This document shows, in pieces, positions 14,425 through 23,593 of a stretch of DNA of 39,622 bases. Within the stretch, counting starts at the first letter, position 1. Every line of letters starts with the position of its first letter. This DNA is from Gammaproteobacteria bacterium. GTDB taxonomy: Bacteria > Pseudomonadota > Gammaproteobacteria > GRL18. The stretch is taken from assembly GCA_016744995.1 (NCBI GenBank), contig JADGDG010000031.1, positions 1 through 39,622 on the forward strand, written 5' to 3'. The notes below the pieces were generated by a model. It made no database searches. It was not told where the DNA came from and was given only the letters and a program-made list of their open reading frames with translations. Both the position numbers and the translations under genes were made by a program.

Positions 14425-15690
14425 TTATCCTTCTGATTTAGATTGACTAAATTTTATTTCACTCTTAAGTCTTGGCCTTTTATCTCTCAACATCAACACA
14501 GGATCTGAAAAACTGGCAAAACGTTCAATAAAATCAATCAATTCCAACATTGCTGAACCACGAAAGAATTGGGTCATTGGTAAATCAACCCACAAGCGAT
14601 CGGACCATGAATATAATTCATAGGGTGTATCACCAATGCCGTCAGCATTACGATCAAAACCTTCATAGTTATCCCAGCGGTTATCTTGCCAGTTATTATA
14701 AAAAGAAGCACTGGGCACACTTGCCTGCACATCTGTTAAATTGGCTTCAAAATGATTCCCATGAAGAATATGACCGCCTTTCTCTCCATAAAAATGAAGA
14801 GCGACATCATTGTAGGCAAAATAATTATTATTTAAAATTAAAATATTTTCTGGATCAAGTGGCGCATTAGTACTCAAACCCACGGCACAATGTAAAACTT
14901 TATTTCCAAGCACCTGAACACCAAAGGTTTCTTTAAATGCCAGAGCTGAGCCAGAAAAACTTCTCAGATGACTGATATAATTGTCTTTAATAAGTAAATC
15001 ATTAGAATAGATGAGCACTAACCCTGTCTTATTGTGTTCAATTGAATTACCGACAATTTCATTTTCATGTGAAAATACAAATTCAAAACCAATACGACTG
15101 CTGCGGATACGATTATTTAAAAATCGGTTGGTGAGTGAGTTAGTGATATAGAGATCTCTCACTTTAATAAAATTATTATTCTCAATTAAATTATCATGTG
15201 AATTCCACATTCTGAGACCATCACCCCTCAGACTCAATGAAGAATTTTTTGAAGAAATGGTATTTGCCCGGATAATATTATCATTACCACCCAGAATATT
15301 AATACCAAACAGAGTGTCATCAATGATATTATTTTCAATCAATACATGATCAGCTTTAAGTGTAATACCAGCATTAGTTTTATCAAAGGATTCTCCTGAA
15401 CCCGTCAGCCTCAGCCCTCTGATAATAGTATTATCAGCTTCAATAGTCATCACACTGCCATCCCCTTCCGCATCAACAATCACTTTGCCCTGTCCTTCGA
15501 TGGTAATAGGACGGGTTAATACAACAGGACCAGAATATCGTCCCGGTTCAGGGCGCAGGATACCACCGGAGGGCGTGAGTTCCACGTAGAGCTGTAATGG
15601 AGGCAAGGCGTTAGTGTTACTGGTCAGAACAAGCAACAAGAAGAATTGCAATAAATAAAAAATTGATTGGGATTTAATAAAAGTAGTCAT
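14425..15690 (-). CDS. NosD-like periplasmic parallel beta-helix protein
   Basis: The 421-residue protein has a Sec signal peptide (hydrophobic 11-28, cut near NTNA-LPP). A NosD-type opening follows (GRYSGPVVLTRPITIEGQGKV) and then many right-handed beta-helix coils (NTIIRGLRLTGSG, HVLIENNIIDDTLFGINILGG, NLIENNNFI and so on). The end, DRNADGIGDTPYELY and LWVDLPMTQFF, is the characteristic NosD C-terminal motif. NosD works with NosF and NosY to mature the copper centres of nitrous oxide reductase. None of nosZ, nosF, nosY or nosL is in the window, so this copy is an orphan and its substrate is unknown. Confidence 0.85.
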   Translation of the reverse strand: MTTFIKSQSIFYLLQFFLLLVLTSNTNALPPLQLYVELTPSGGILRPEPGRYSGPVVLTRPITIEGQGKVIVDAEGDGSVMTIEADNTIIRGLRLTGSGESFDKTNAGITLKADHVLIENNIIDDTLFGINILGGNDNIIRANTISSKNSSLSLRGDGLRMWNSHDNLIENNNFIKVRDLYITNSLTNRFLNNRIRSSRIGFEFVFSHENEIVGNSIEHNKTGLVLIYSNDLLIKDNYISHLRSFSGSALAFKETFGVQVLGNKVLHCAVGLSTNAPLDPENILILNNNYFAYNDVALHFYGEKGGHILHGNHFEANLTDVQASVPSASFYNNWQDNRWDNYEGFDRNADGIGDTPYELYSWSDRLWVDLPMTQFFRGSAMLELIDFIERFASFSDPVLMLRDKRPRLKSEIKFSQSKSEG

Positions 15691-15844
15691 GACTTAGGGC
15701 TAATTTAACGATATTTTCAGGTTAAATATACCCTATTTCAAGTCAAAATAATGAGAGGAGTCAGCTAACAGTGACAAATATCAAGTCAACGCTTCATCTT
15801 GCATCTGTTCAGCTTTATCTATAGCTTAAAAAAAGACATTTACT

Positions 15845-15877
15845 CAGTCCCTTTATCTAATAGCGATAAAGGGGCTG
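15845..15877 (-). terminator. Hairpin downstream of the lipoprotein gene
   Basis: CAGTCCCTTTATC pairs with GATAAAGGGGCTG (one G-T type mismatch) over a 7-base loop. It lies 17 bp beyond the stop of the minus-strand lipoprotein gene. A T-rich run follows on the minus strand only after 10 bases (TGTCTTTTTTT), so the call is likely but not perfect. Confidence 0.6.
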
Positions 15878-15893
15878 TTTCTTTGCAAAGAAC

Positions 15894-17654
15894 TTATTTT
15901 TCCTTTTTATCTGATGCACTGAAATGCATTCTATAAGCCAGACCATCATCAGTTACTGCCATCGAACTATCAATAAACATATCAACATTTTTTAACATAG
16001 AAATAAGATCGACTATTTCAGGATCCTGTTTCATCTCTTCTGGTATAGAATCGAAAATCATTCCATAATATTTACCATAATCCATCTGCATTTCAAGAAA
16101 TGAAGGAGTTTTATTCAATGGCGATTGAGCCACCTGTTCAGCCTGCTTTGTTGCAGATTCACCCATATAGACAGCCAGATGAGAGTCTTTTACAATTCCC
16201 ATCATTTTTGCCTGATCGGCAACTGGTATGGGCATAGGAATTTCAAAAGCAGAACCATCAAGTGGAATATCAATCTGCGCCAGCATAGGAGTCATTGCCT
16301 GAGCCGTCATAATCAGTTTTTTTGTATCATCTGCGGAAAGAGTCAGAATGAGATCTAATTTTTTTACATCAGGTATGCCTTGTGGTGATACACTCCCGGT
16401 TTCTACTTCATTCAGGGTCATTGAAAAGCCCTTGATCCCTTTAACCATCGCAGTCACCATGGCAAGCATCCCCGGATTCGCACCAGAAAGATTCTGCTGC
16501 ACATCTTTTAAAAAACTACACTGATATGTTTTCTTTTTAATATCAACCAGTTGCTGTGTTACAAAGGGTGCTAAATTATCTAAATCAAAACCTAAACCAA
16601 AAGAGAATATTTTAACGTTATCATCACTGACAAAGTCAGGTATAAAACCATTAATAGATTTTAAGCCTTCAAGCAGGGGTTTATCATTAATCTCTGTGAT
16701 CATAAGAACATCCAAATCAACAGGATCAGTTTTAAAGTCAAATTGATCATAAGCAATAATCGTACGAGGCCAATTGTCTGCAATATCTAACATATCTTTG
16801 CGGCATCCAGGAGTGCGTAACTCAGACAAATCAGAGCTTTCCCCGGATAACTGCTCAAAAAAATGAATCATTTGTGCAGTACGATTAGCATCAATACTGG
16901 TCAAACCATTAATTAATTCTTTTTGATTGATCAGTGCCAGGAATGTTTCATCAGTGAAATCATACTTATTCTGTATTTGTTCAATTTGTCCTGACGAAGC
17001 AAGTGATTTTTCAGGTTTTGCCTGTCCAAGTGCAATTGCCAAAACTTTTTCACTATCAATACCCAGATCAATGGTAAAAATGGCATCATTTTTATCCTGT
17101 CCAATAATCAGCCAGATTTTTGCATTTTTTTCATTACCTAAGAAATAACGACGGTACCTGGCATCACCCAGTACTTTTTCTTCACCTTTTACACCTGCTG
17201 AAGCATCAATAGCGGAAATTTTTTTCTCAAACAGAGCAACATCTGTTAAATTGAGACGTAAAACAGGTGCCAGGCCCAGAGTAAAAAAAGTAAGCTGGTT
17301 GTCAGCGGCTATCCCCCACTCAGTATCAAGCTGTTCAGGATCTGCAATGAGTTTAAAATAATCAGCAAGGAAACGATTCAGGAATTTTTGACCATCAGTG
17401 TCATCCGCTGAAGCCTCATTTTGAAATAATTGGGAATAGGAATCAGGCAGAGGAAATTTATCATGACTCCAGAGCATTGACTCCTTAAGAGGAAACGGTT
17501 CCTTGCTGCCCATATAAATGACCGAATCTGCCGGGACATATTCAAGTATTGAATCTGAACGGTCACTGCCGCAACCATTTAATAATAATGTAAGAACTAT
17601 TAGTGAAGAGAAAATAAGTGAAGAGACAGTGAATCTTTTAGTTTTGAATAACAT
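15894..17654 (-). CDS. Large lipoprotein of unknown function
   Basis: The 586-residue protein opens with a lipoprotein signal: hydrophobic stretch to residue 27 and lipobox LLNGC, with Cys28 as the lipidation site. AAGGA lies ahead of the ATG at 17654. The mature part starts with SDRSDSILEYVPADSVIYMGSKEPFPL, which recalls large proteins of unknown function (DUF3352-like) that begin with a 'PADS/T-x-x-Y' strand. It then alternates strands and helices with no catalytic motif I recognise. Three cysteines besides the lipid one are scattered. The residue after Cys28 is Gly, not Asp, so sorting to the outer membrane is expected. It stands alone between nosD-like and recD genes. Confidence 0.75.
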   Translation of the reverse strand: MLFKTKRFTVSSLIFSSLIVLTLLLNGCGSDRSDSILEYVPADSVIYMGSKEPFPLKESMLWSHDKFPLPDSYSQLFQNEASADDTDGQKFLNRFLADYFKLIADPEQLDTEWGIAADNQLTFFTLGLAPVLRLNLTDVALFEKKISAIDASAGVKGEEKVLGDARYRRYFLGNEKNAKIWLIIGQDKNDAIFTIDLGIDSEKVLAIALGQAKPEKSLASSGQIEQIQNKYDFTDETFLALINQKELINGLTSIDANRTAQMIHFFEQLSGESSDLSELRTPGCRKDMLDIADNWPRTIIAYDQFDFKTDPVDLDVLMITEINDKPLLEGLKSINGFIPDFVSDDNVKIFSFGLGFDLDNLAPFVTQQLVDIKKKTYQCSFLKDVQQNLSGANPGMLAMVTAMVKGIKGFSMTLNEVETGSVSPQGIPDVKKLDLILTLSADDTKKLIMTAQAMTPMLAQIDIPLDGSAFEIPMPIPVADQAKMMGIVKDSHLAVYMGESATKQAEQVAQSPLNKTPSFLEMQMDYGKYYGMIFDSIPEEMKQDPEIVDLISMLKNVDMFIDSSMAVTDDGLAYRMHFSASDKKEK

Positions 17655-18033
17655 ACAAATCCTTTTACTTAACAGATTATTGTGAATTGATAGTATTATA
17701 AATTTTTATAATAAAAATTTCAGTAGGCAATAACTGACAAGTCTACTTTCATCACAAAATGTAATCTATTCCTTACAGATCAAGCATCACATTTAACACA
17801 ATTTTATGATAAATGGTGATTATGATAGCTTAGATCCTGTATGGAGTAATATTTGAATACATAAGAAATCCAGCAACACTTATCATTTGTACAGGTGCAC
17901 TTCTTGTATTATGATCAGCAACAATGAATATATTGCCTACCTGACATCTCATTTCTATAATATAACGATCTATGAGAACTATAGATTATCTGGAAATAAT
18001 TGTAACTATCAGTAAGTCTAAATATTTGAATTA
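17655..18033. other. AT-rich intergenic region upstream of the lipoprotein gene (379 bp)
   Basis: On the minus strand a TATAAT hexamer lies about 45 bp ahead of the lipoprotein start, without a clear -35. The rest is AT-rich. A 40-codon minus-strand frame near 17830-17950 lacks a ribosome binding site. Nothing else could be supported. Confidence 0.5.
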
Positions 18034-19893
18034 TCAGCTAAAAACTTTCTCCCCCAGGCCAGAATACCGCTGTACTTTCCTCTGAACCCCGATCCTCCAG
18101 ACCTCCCGGCCACTCCAGACACTTAATTTCTTACTCGCTCTGGTGATCCCGGTATAAAGTAATTCACGGGATAAAATCAAACTATCAAGCGTTGGTAAAA
18201 CCAGAGCTACATGCTCAAATTCAGATCCCTGAGTCTTATGAATGGTCATCGCATAAACTGTCTCTACTTTTGGCAAGCGACCCAGGCTCAGCCAGCGAAC
18301 AGAATCACCTTCTGGAAATACCGCTTGTAACTTTCCTTGTTCATTCATCCATAAAAGCCCGGTGTCGCCATTAAAAAGCCCGACATTATAATGATTTTCA
18401 GTGACCATAATTGGTCTTCCCGGATAAAACTCATTTCTGTTTGTTATGAATCCTTTATTACGCAGATACTGTTCAATCAGCCCATTGATATGTTCAACGC
18501 CCTGTTCGGCTGTTCTGGTTGCTGCCATAAAGCGAAATTTATTTAATTGCTCAAAAGCCTGCTCAATGGAAAAATCATCGGAAAAGAGCTTCACATAATA
18601 TCGCTCAACCATCTGCTCAAGCCAGTGATGAAATGAATTATTGTCGCTTGTAATTCGTTCAATCTGAGCTTTACCCTGTTCTAATAATTTCCAACTCTGC
18701 TCTGCATGGCCATTAATAACCTGTTTAGCTAATTGTCCAATTTCACCGACACCATCAAACCGATGGCTTTTTTGCAAAACAGTTAAATGATCCAGTGTAA
18801 ATGACCCTGTTGATTCTAATACCGGCACCTCAAAACCAGTAAGTTCGGAGAGTATGCGGCTAACCGGTTTTGAATAACCGACAATTTGTCGTGGCGCTAA
18901 ATCTGCAAGTACACTTCCAGCAGCAACAGAGGGCAATTGATCAGCATCACCAAGCATAATAATCCGGCAATCAGAGGCAATAGCTCGAATTAAACGGGTC
19001 ATAAGAGGCAGGTCTATCATAGAGATTTCATCCACCAGAACCACATCATAGGGCAGTTGTTTTTTTTCATTAAAACGAAAATTATGACTGCCAGCAATAA
19101 CACCTAACAGGCGATGCAAAGTGCTGGCTTCAGCGGGAATACTATCAAGGATATCTATAGTGCTGAGATTATTTTTTTGTAAGGCTGATTTTGCCTTTTG
19201 TATCGATTCATTCAGCCGCTGGGCTGCTTTACCCGTGGGGGCAACCATTGCAACTTTTAACTGGGTATTTGATAAAGATTGTAATGCAGCAAGGATCCTG
19301 GTAACAGTGAATGTTTTACCCGTACCAGGACCGCCGGCAATAATAGTAAACTGGCGGGCAATTGCATTAGCAACAGCAATCTTCTGCCAGTCCAGTTCAT
19401 TATGTGAAGCATTTTCTGCAGTTTGAAAAAGCTGCTTAATCACCTGAGTCGCCTGTGCCTGATCAAAAGCAATACTATTATTTAATAATGCTCGTATTGC
19501 TGTACTCAGATCATCTTCAAACTGCCAATAACGACGTAAATATAGTCGATGTTGTTCATAGATGAGAGGATGCTTATCATTTGAACTAATGGGAAGACCA
19601 GCCAGATACTGGTGCCAGTCACCTAAGCAGGGAAAATGATAACCGGGTTTATGCTCTTCCAGATTAGACCAGTAAGCAGTTTTATTATGGATAGTTTCTT
19701 CAGCATCCAGTTTCAAACAGGTATGCCCATTTCTCAGAGCCTGTGAAACGGCCATTATCGAATGAAAGAGTAAACCTTCCTGCCTTGTCTGTTTTTTTAT
19801 ATTAAGAGCAGCACAGATTTCTCTGGCAAGAAAAAAATCAATTGCCTGTATGCCGTCAAGCTGAAGCTGGCATTGTTGTAATGTTTTATACAT
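18034..19893 (-). CDS. recD: RecBCD enzyme subunit RecD
   Basis: The 619-residue protein is full length (Escherichia coli 608). It has Walker A AGGPGTGKTFT (Lys193), Walker B DVVLVDEISMIDLPL, the GDADQLPSV motif III and the C-terminal TIHKTQGSEF and YTGITRA motifs of superfamily 1B 5'-3' helicases. RecD is the fast motor of RecBCD, which processes double-strand breaks for RecA. It is the last gene of recC-recB-recD; its ATG overlaps the end of recB by 8 bp. Confidence 0.97.
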   Translation of the reverse strand: MYKTLQQCQLQLDGIQAIDFFLAREICAALNIKKQTRQEGLLFHSIMAVSQALRNGHTCLKLDAEETIHNKTAYWSNLEEHKPGYHFPCLGDWHQYLAGLPISSNDKHPLIYEQHRLYLRRYWQFEDDLSTAIRALLNNSIAFDQAQATQVIKQLFQTAENASHNELDWQKIAVANAIARQFTIIAGGPGTGKTFTVTRILAALQSLSNTQLKVAMVAPTGKAAQRLNESIQKAKSALQKNNLSTIDILDSIPAEASTLHRLLGVIAGSHNFRFNEKKQLPYDVVLVDEISMIDLPLMTRLIRAIASDCRIIMLGDADQLPSVAAGSVLADLAPRQIVGYSKPVSRILSELTGFEVPVLESTGSFTLDHLTVLQKSHRFDGVGEIGQLAKQVINGHAEQSWKLLEQGKAQIERITSDNNSFHHWLEQMVERYYVKLFSDDFSIEQAFEQLNKFRFMAATRTAEQGVEHINGLIEQYLRNKGFITNRNEFYPGRPIMVTENHYNVGLFNGDTGLLWMNEQGKLQAVFPEGDSVRWLSLGRLPKVETVYAMTIHKTQGSEFEHVALVLPTLDSLILSRELLYTGITRASKKLSVWSGREVWRIGVQRKVQRYSGLGEKVFS

Positions 19894-22800
19894 TTTCAGA
19901 TCCCCTTGTTAGTGGATCAGAAAAGTGTACTGAACCAGCAAAAAGTTCATCCAGTTCAGTTAATAATTCTGCACTGATATGAGTACTGAAAATGCCATTC
20001 ATATTATCAGAGTCAGAGGTCATGCCTCTGAGGTAAAGATAATGGACACCGCCAAAATGCTGCTCAGGATCATAATCTGCTTTTCTAAGTTTCAGATAAC
20101 GGTGTAAGGCCAGACTATAAAGCAGGTATTGCAGATCATAATAGTTATCACGAATGTTTTTTTCCAGCATTGCTTGATTATAGTCTTCAAAATGATTTCC
20201 CAGATAAGTGGATTTGTAATCAACAATGTAATATTTATCCTGCCATTGAAAAATCAAATCAATAAAACCATGCATCATTCCTTGCAGAGCATTATGTCCC
20301 GGCAGTTGTATTGCCGTAGGTTGCTGACGATGCCCGGCAAGTAGTCGGCCTAACAGGTGAGGTTTAACCTGCTCCATAGGGAAATAAAACTCTGTTTCTC
20401 TCAAGGTATCAGTCCAGATAAGCTTATTAAGTTGCAAGCCTGTATTTATATCACTTACCAACATGCCTAAAGGACAATTCAAACAATCTTCAAGCCAGAG
20501 AATGAGTTCATCTTGCTGGCTTAAATCCAGTTTTTCATTAAACCGGATCAATGGACGTTCCATACTACGTTGCCAGCGGGGTTGAGCAAAATCAGTGTGC
20601 TCCAGAATATCATGTAATAAGTTTCCAGTTGCTGCCCCTTTAGTCAGAGTAAAGCGCAGTTTTTTCTGTGTCTCCTGTTCAATCCGGAACTTCATTTCAG
20701 TTTCAAGATTATCATCAGATATCAGTTCATTTTGATCATGATCTGGAGTAGAAATACCACCATGGCGTAAGTTACGGGTCAGTGCAGAAAAAGAACTAAG
20801 CCACCAGTTGCGTTCAATTCTTCCAGTAAAGTGGGCAACTGACTGCTGTGGTATTTCTTCAGCCATTACATGATGAGTCACTGGAAACTCAAGCTCATTT
20901 ATCTGCTGCACATGAATATTGTCAGGCTCCTGTTCTGATAAAGCCAGTAAGGAGTGCAGTAAATCATCCTCAGAAGACAGCTTTAGTGTTTGCCCCAGTG
21001 GTGAGAGATAAAAATTACTAAAGGGTGTGGCACAAACATAACAGCGAAATTGAGCGCGGGTAATGGCGACATAGAGTAAACGAATAGTTTCCGCCCAGGT
21101 TTCCTCACGATAAAGTTCGGTAATATGTTTATCCTGCCCGATAAAATAGTTTAATGGATAACTGCCTTGCTTATTTTTATTGGTTTTATTATCACGCTCA
21201 TGATATTTAAATAGATCAATATTTTTATTACCAAATTTAGCCGGATCTTTATAACGTGTTGCAAAAGGAATAAATACCACCGGATATTCAAGTCCTTTGG
21301 AACCATGTTGAGTGATAATACGGATCAAATTGGCATCACTTTCTAAACGCAGTTCAGCTTCAGCAGAGGTATTTCCTGCATCAATCTGCTCTCTGAGCCA
21401 GTTTAATAATTGCTCCGGCTGTCTATGACGCTGGCAGGCCTGCTGCAGAAGCTCAAGCAGCTGTATGGTATTGGTCAGGGCACGTTCATGATAATGAGGG
21501 CTCGGAATAAAGTTTTGATGAATCAAAGTTAATGCCATAGTCATAAAGCCTTGCTTTAACCAGCTTTCGCGCAGTTCAAACGCTTTTTCCCTATAACCTT
21601 CCCATATATCTTCATCCTCCTGTAAAGAATAAAGCTGCTCTGTATCACCACCAAAGAATCGTGTAGACAATGCCGCCACAAAAAGACGATCATTTTCAAA
21701 CATTAAAATCCCACCCAAGGCTCGCTCAAGTTCAATGGCTTCTTCACTTAAAAAAACATTGTCGTGTGTACTGAGATAAACAGAAGAATAACCGGCTATA
21801 TTTAAAGCATCCTGAATATATGAGGCTTCTTTTTTATCTCTAACCAGGACAGCAATATCTTTTTCCTGCAAAAGGCATCCCTCAACATCAGGAGCTTTAT
21901 TCTCAAGAGAAACATTTTCTGTCAATAATTGATGAATTTCAGCACTACACCAGCTTGCAATTACAGGACAAAAAGCCTGATTCATTTCTTCTTTTCTGCT
22001 TCTTCCTACCTGATATTCATCATTAAATGGAAAATGAATGAGTTGCAGAGCAGCATTATTTACTGCCAGTTTTAATGATTTTTCATCAGCTGTCCCGGCA
22101 GGTTTCACCGGTGTGTATTGAATATCAAAACCAAAAACATCTCTGCCCTGTTGAGCCATTGGCGCACCATAAAAAAGCCGATTATAGGCATGGATCATTT
22201 TACTCGAAGAGCGCCAGTTGGTATCCATATACCATTGTTCATCTGCATCTGAACGGGCAGCCAGGTAAGTAAATACATCGCCACTGCGAAAAGCATAGAT
22301 GGCCTGCTTTGGATCACCAATCATATAAAGAGCCATATCATTTGACGGAGTGGATTGAGCTTCCATATCATTGTGATAAATAGCTTTTAGAATAGAATAC
22401 TGCTGTGGATCGGTATCCTGAAACTCATCCACTAAGGCAACAGGGTATTGTTCCTTAATCAATTGGGCAAGCTTTTGGCTGCTTGCTGAAGGTGAAGGTG
22501 AAGATGATGATAAGGCTCGGGCAAGCTGATTTATCAGATCATCATAGTTCATCACTTTGCTGCGTTGTTTTTCATATGCAATTTTTTTTCTGATGGCATT
22601 AATCCCTTCAATGGCAATCAGATAACTCTGTGATTTTTGAATCTGAGCTTCAATCACAGTTGCTTCATCTTTGAGTGCTTTGACAGGCTTAAAGATATCA
22701 TTCAATTGTTGTTTTATTTCAGGGTCTTTTCTTGAAAATCGAACACCATGAAATACATTACTGGCAGATTTGGGCATTGCCTGTTGCTCAGCAGACACAC

Positions 22801-23593
22801 TGAAAAAATCTGAACTTAACCATTGTGTCAATTCATGCCACTCTTTAGTCCTGAGTTCCGCCTGCTTATGGGGTTCTATCAGGGTTTGAAAGACAAAGTC
22901 CTGCCCGTCTTTAAGATGCTGCAAAGCCAGTTCTTTCTTATGTTGAAAATTTTCTTTTATCTGCTCAGGGCTACAGCTTTGTACTGTTGTTGTTGAAGAT
23001 AAAATATCACGAAATGCCAGATAAAAAGATTCTGGTGCAGCCCAACTCCGGGTAAGCAATTCATATCCAGGGCCATCGACTGCTGTTATCTGTTTGGATA
23101 GCAGGCGATACCAGTCACGCACAGCTTCAAGCTCAATTTCTGCCGTATCTCTTTCCATTTGCACATTAAAAGCCACACCACTACTGAATGCCTGTTGTGA
23201 CAAAATTCGATTACAAAAGCCATGAATAGTCAATATAGCTGCTTCATCCAGATGTAATAGTGCATTATGTAATGCTGGCAGCGCCTCTTCTCTGGAAAAT
23301 TTCTGACAAAGTGATGTAAAAAATGGGTCATTTTTATTAAACTGCCCCCAGTTATCCAGTACATAGCGAATTTCTTTAGCAATACGCCCCCGAAGTTCTT
23401 CCGTTGCGGCCCGGGTAAAGGTCATAACAAGAATATTTTTTACATCCAGCTGGCGTTCCAGCAAGAGGCGTAAATAAATGCGGGTTATATTAAATGTTTT
23501 ACCTGTACCGGCACTGGCTTCGATCAGATGACAACCCGTTAATGGCAGAGTCTCTGGTTTTAATAAGCGAGGACTTTGATGCATATCACTCAT
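19886..23593 (-). CDS. recB: RecBCD enzyme subunit RecB (helicase-nuclease)
   Basis: The 1235-residue protein has Walker A EASAGTGKTFNI (Lys32), VLVMTFTRAATEELRGR, DEFQDTDPQQ, the GDPKQAIYAFR motif, ITQHGSKGLEYPVVF and LLYVAITRA, which together are the SF1A 3'-5' helicase motifs. The C-terminal nuclease domain carries GNLLHDILE, MHGFIDLIF and YIVDYKSTYLG near residue 1125 (the Asp and Lys of the active site). It is the core of RecBCD. Its start (ATGAGTGA) overlaps the recC stop by 8 bp and its stop overlaps recD by 8 bp, so subunit amounts are probably coupled by translation. Confidence 0.97.
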   Translation of the reverse strand: MSDMHQSPRLLKPETLPLTGCHLIEASAGTGKTFNITRIYLRLLLERQLDVKNILVMTFTRAATEELRGRIAKEIRYVLDNWGQFNKNDPFFTSLCQKFSREEALPALHNALLHLDEAAILTIHGFCNRILSQQAFSSGVAFNVQMERDTAEIELEAVRDWYRLLSKQITAVDGPGYELLTRSWAAPESFYLAFRDILSSTTTVQSCSPEQIKENFQHKKELALQHLKDGQDFVFQTLIEPHKQAELRTKEWHELTQWLSSDFFSVSAEQQAMPKSASNVFHGVRFSRKDPEIKQQLNDIFKPVKALKDEATVIEAQIQKSQSYLIAIEGINAIRKKIAYEKQRSKVMNYDDLINQLARALSSSSPSPSASSQKLAQLIKEQYPVALVDEFQDTDPQQYSILKAIYHNDMEAQSTPSNDMALYMIGDPKQAIYAFRSGDVFTYLAARSDADEQWYMDTNWRSSSKMIHAYNRLFYGAPMAQQGRDVFGFDIQYTPVKPAGTADEKSLKLAVNNAALQLIHFPFNDEYQVGRSRKEEMNQAFCPVIASWCSAEIHQLLTENVSLENKAPDVEGCLLQEKDIAVLVRDKKEASYIQDALNIAGYSSVYLSTHDNVFLSEEAIELERALGGILMFENDRLFVAALSTRFFGGDTEQLYSLQEDEDIWEGYREKAFELRESWLKQGFMTMALTLIHQNFIPSPHYHERALTNTIQLLELLQQACQRHRQPEQLLNWLREQIDAGNTSAEAELRLESDANLIRIITQHGSKGLEYPVVFIPFATRYKDPAKFGNKNIDLFKYHERDNKTNKNKQGSYPLNYFIGQDKHITELYREETWAETIRLLYVAITRAQFRCYVCATPFSNFYLSPLGQTLKLSSEDDLLHSLLALSEQEPDNIHVQQINELEFPVTHHVMAEEIPQQSVAHFTGRIERNWWLSSFSALTRNLRHGGISTPDHDQNELISDDNLETEMKFRIEQETQKKLRFTLTKGAATGNLLHDILEHTDFAQPRWQRSMERPLIRFNEKLDLSQQDELILWLEDCLNCPLGMLVSDINTGLQLNKLIWTDTLRETEFYFPMEQVKPHLLGRLLAGHRQQPTAIQLPGHNALQGMMHGFIDLIFQWQDKYYIVDYKSTYLGNHFEDYNQAMLEKNIRDNYYDLQYLLYSLALHRYLKLRKADYDPEQHFGGVHYLYLRGMTSDSDNMNGIFSTHISAELLTELDELFAGSVHFSDPLTRGSENV

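Noticed and set aside
17830..17955. 40-codon minus-strand ORF
   Set aside because: No ribosome binding site, no promoter, and no recognisable composition.
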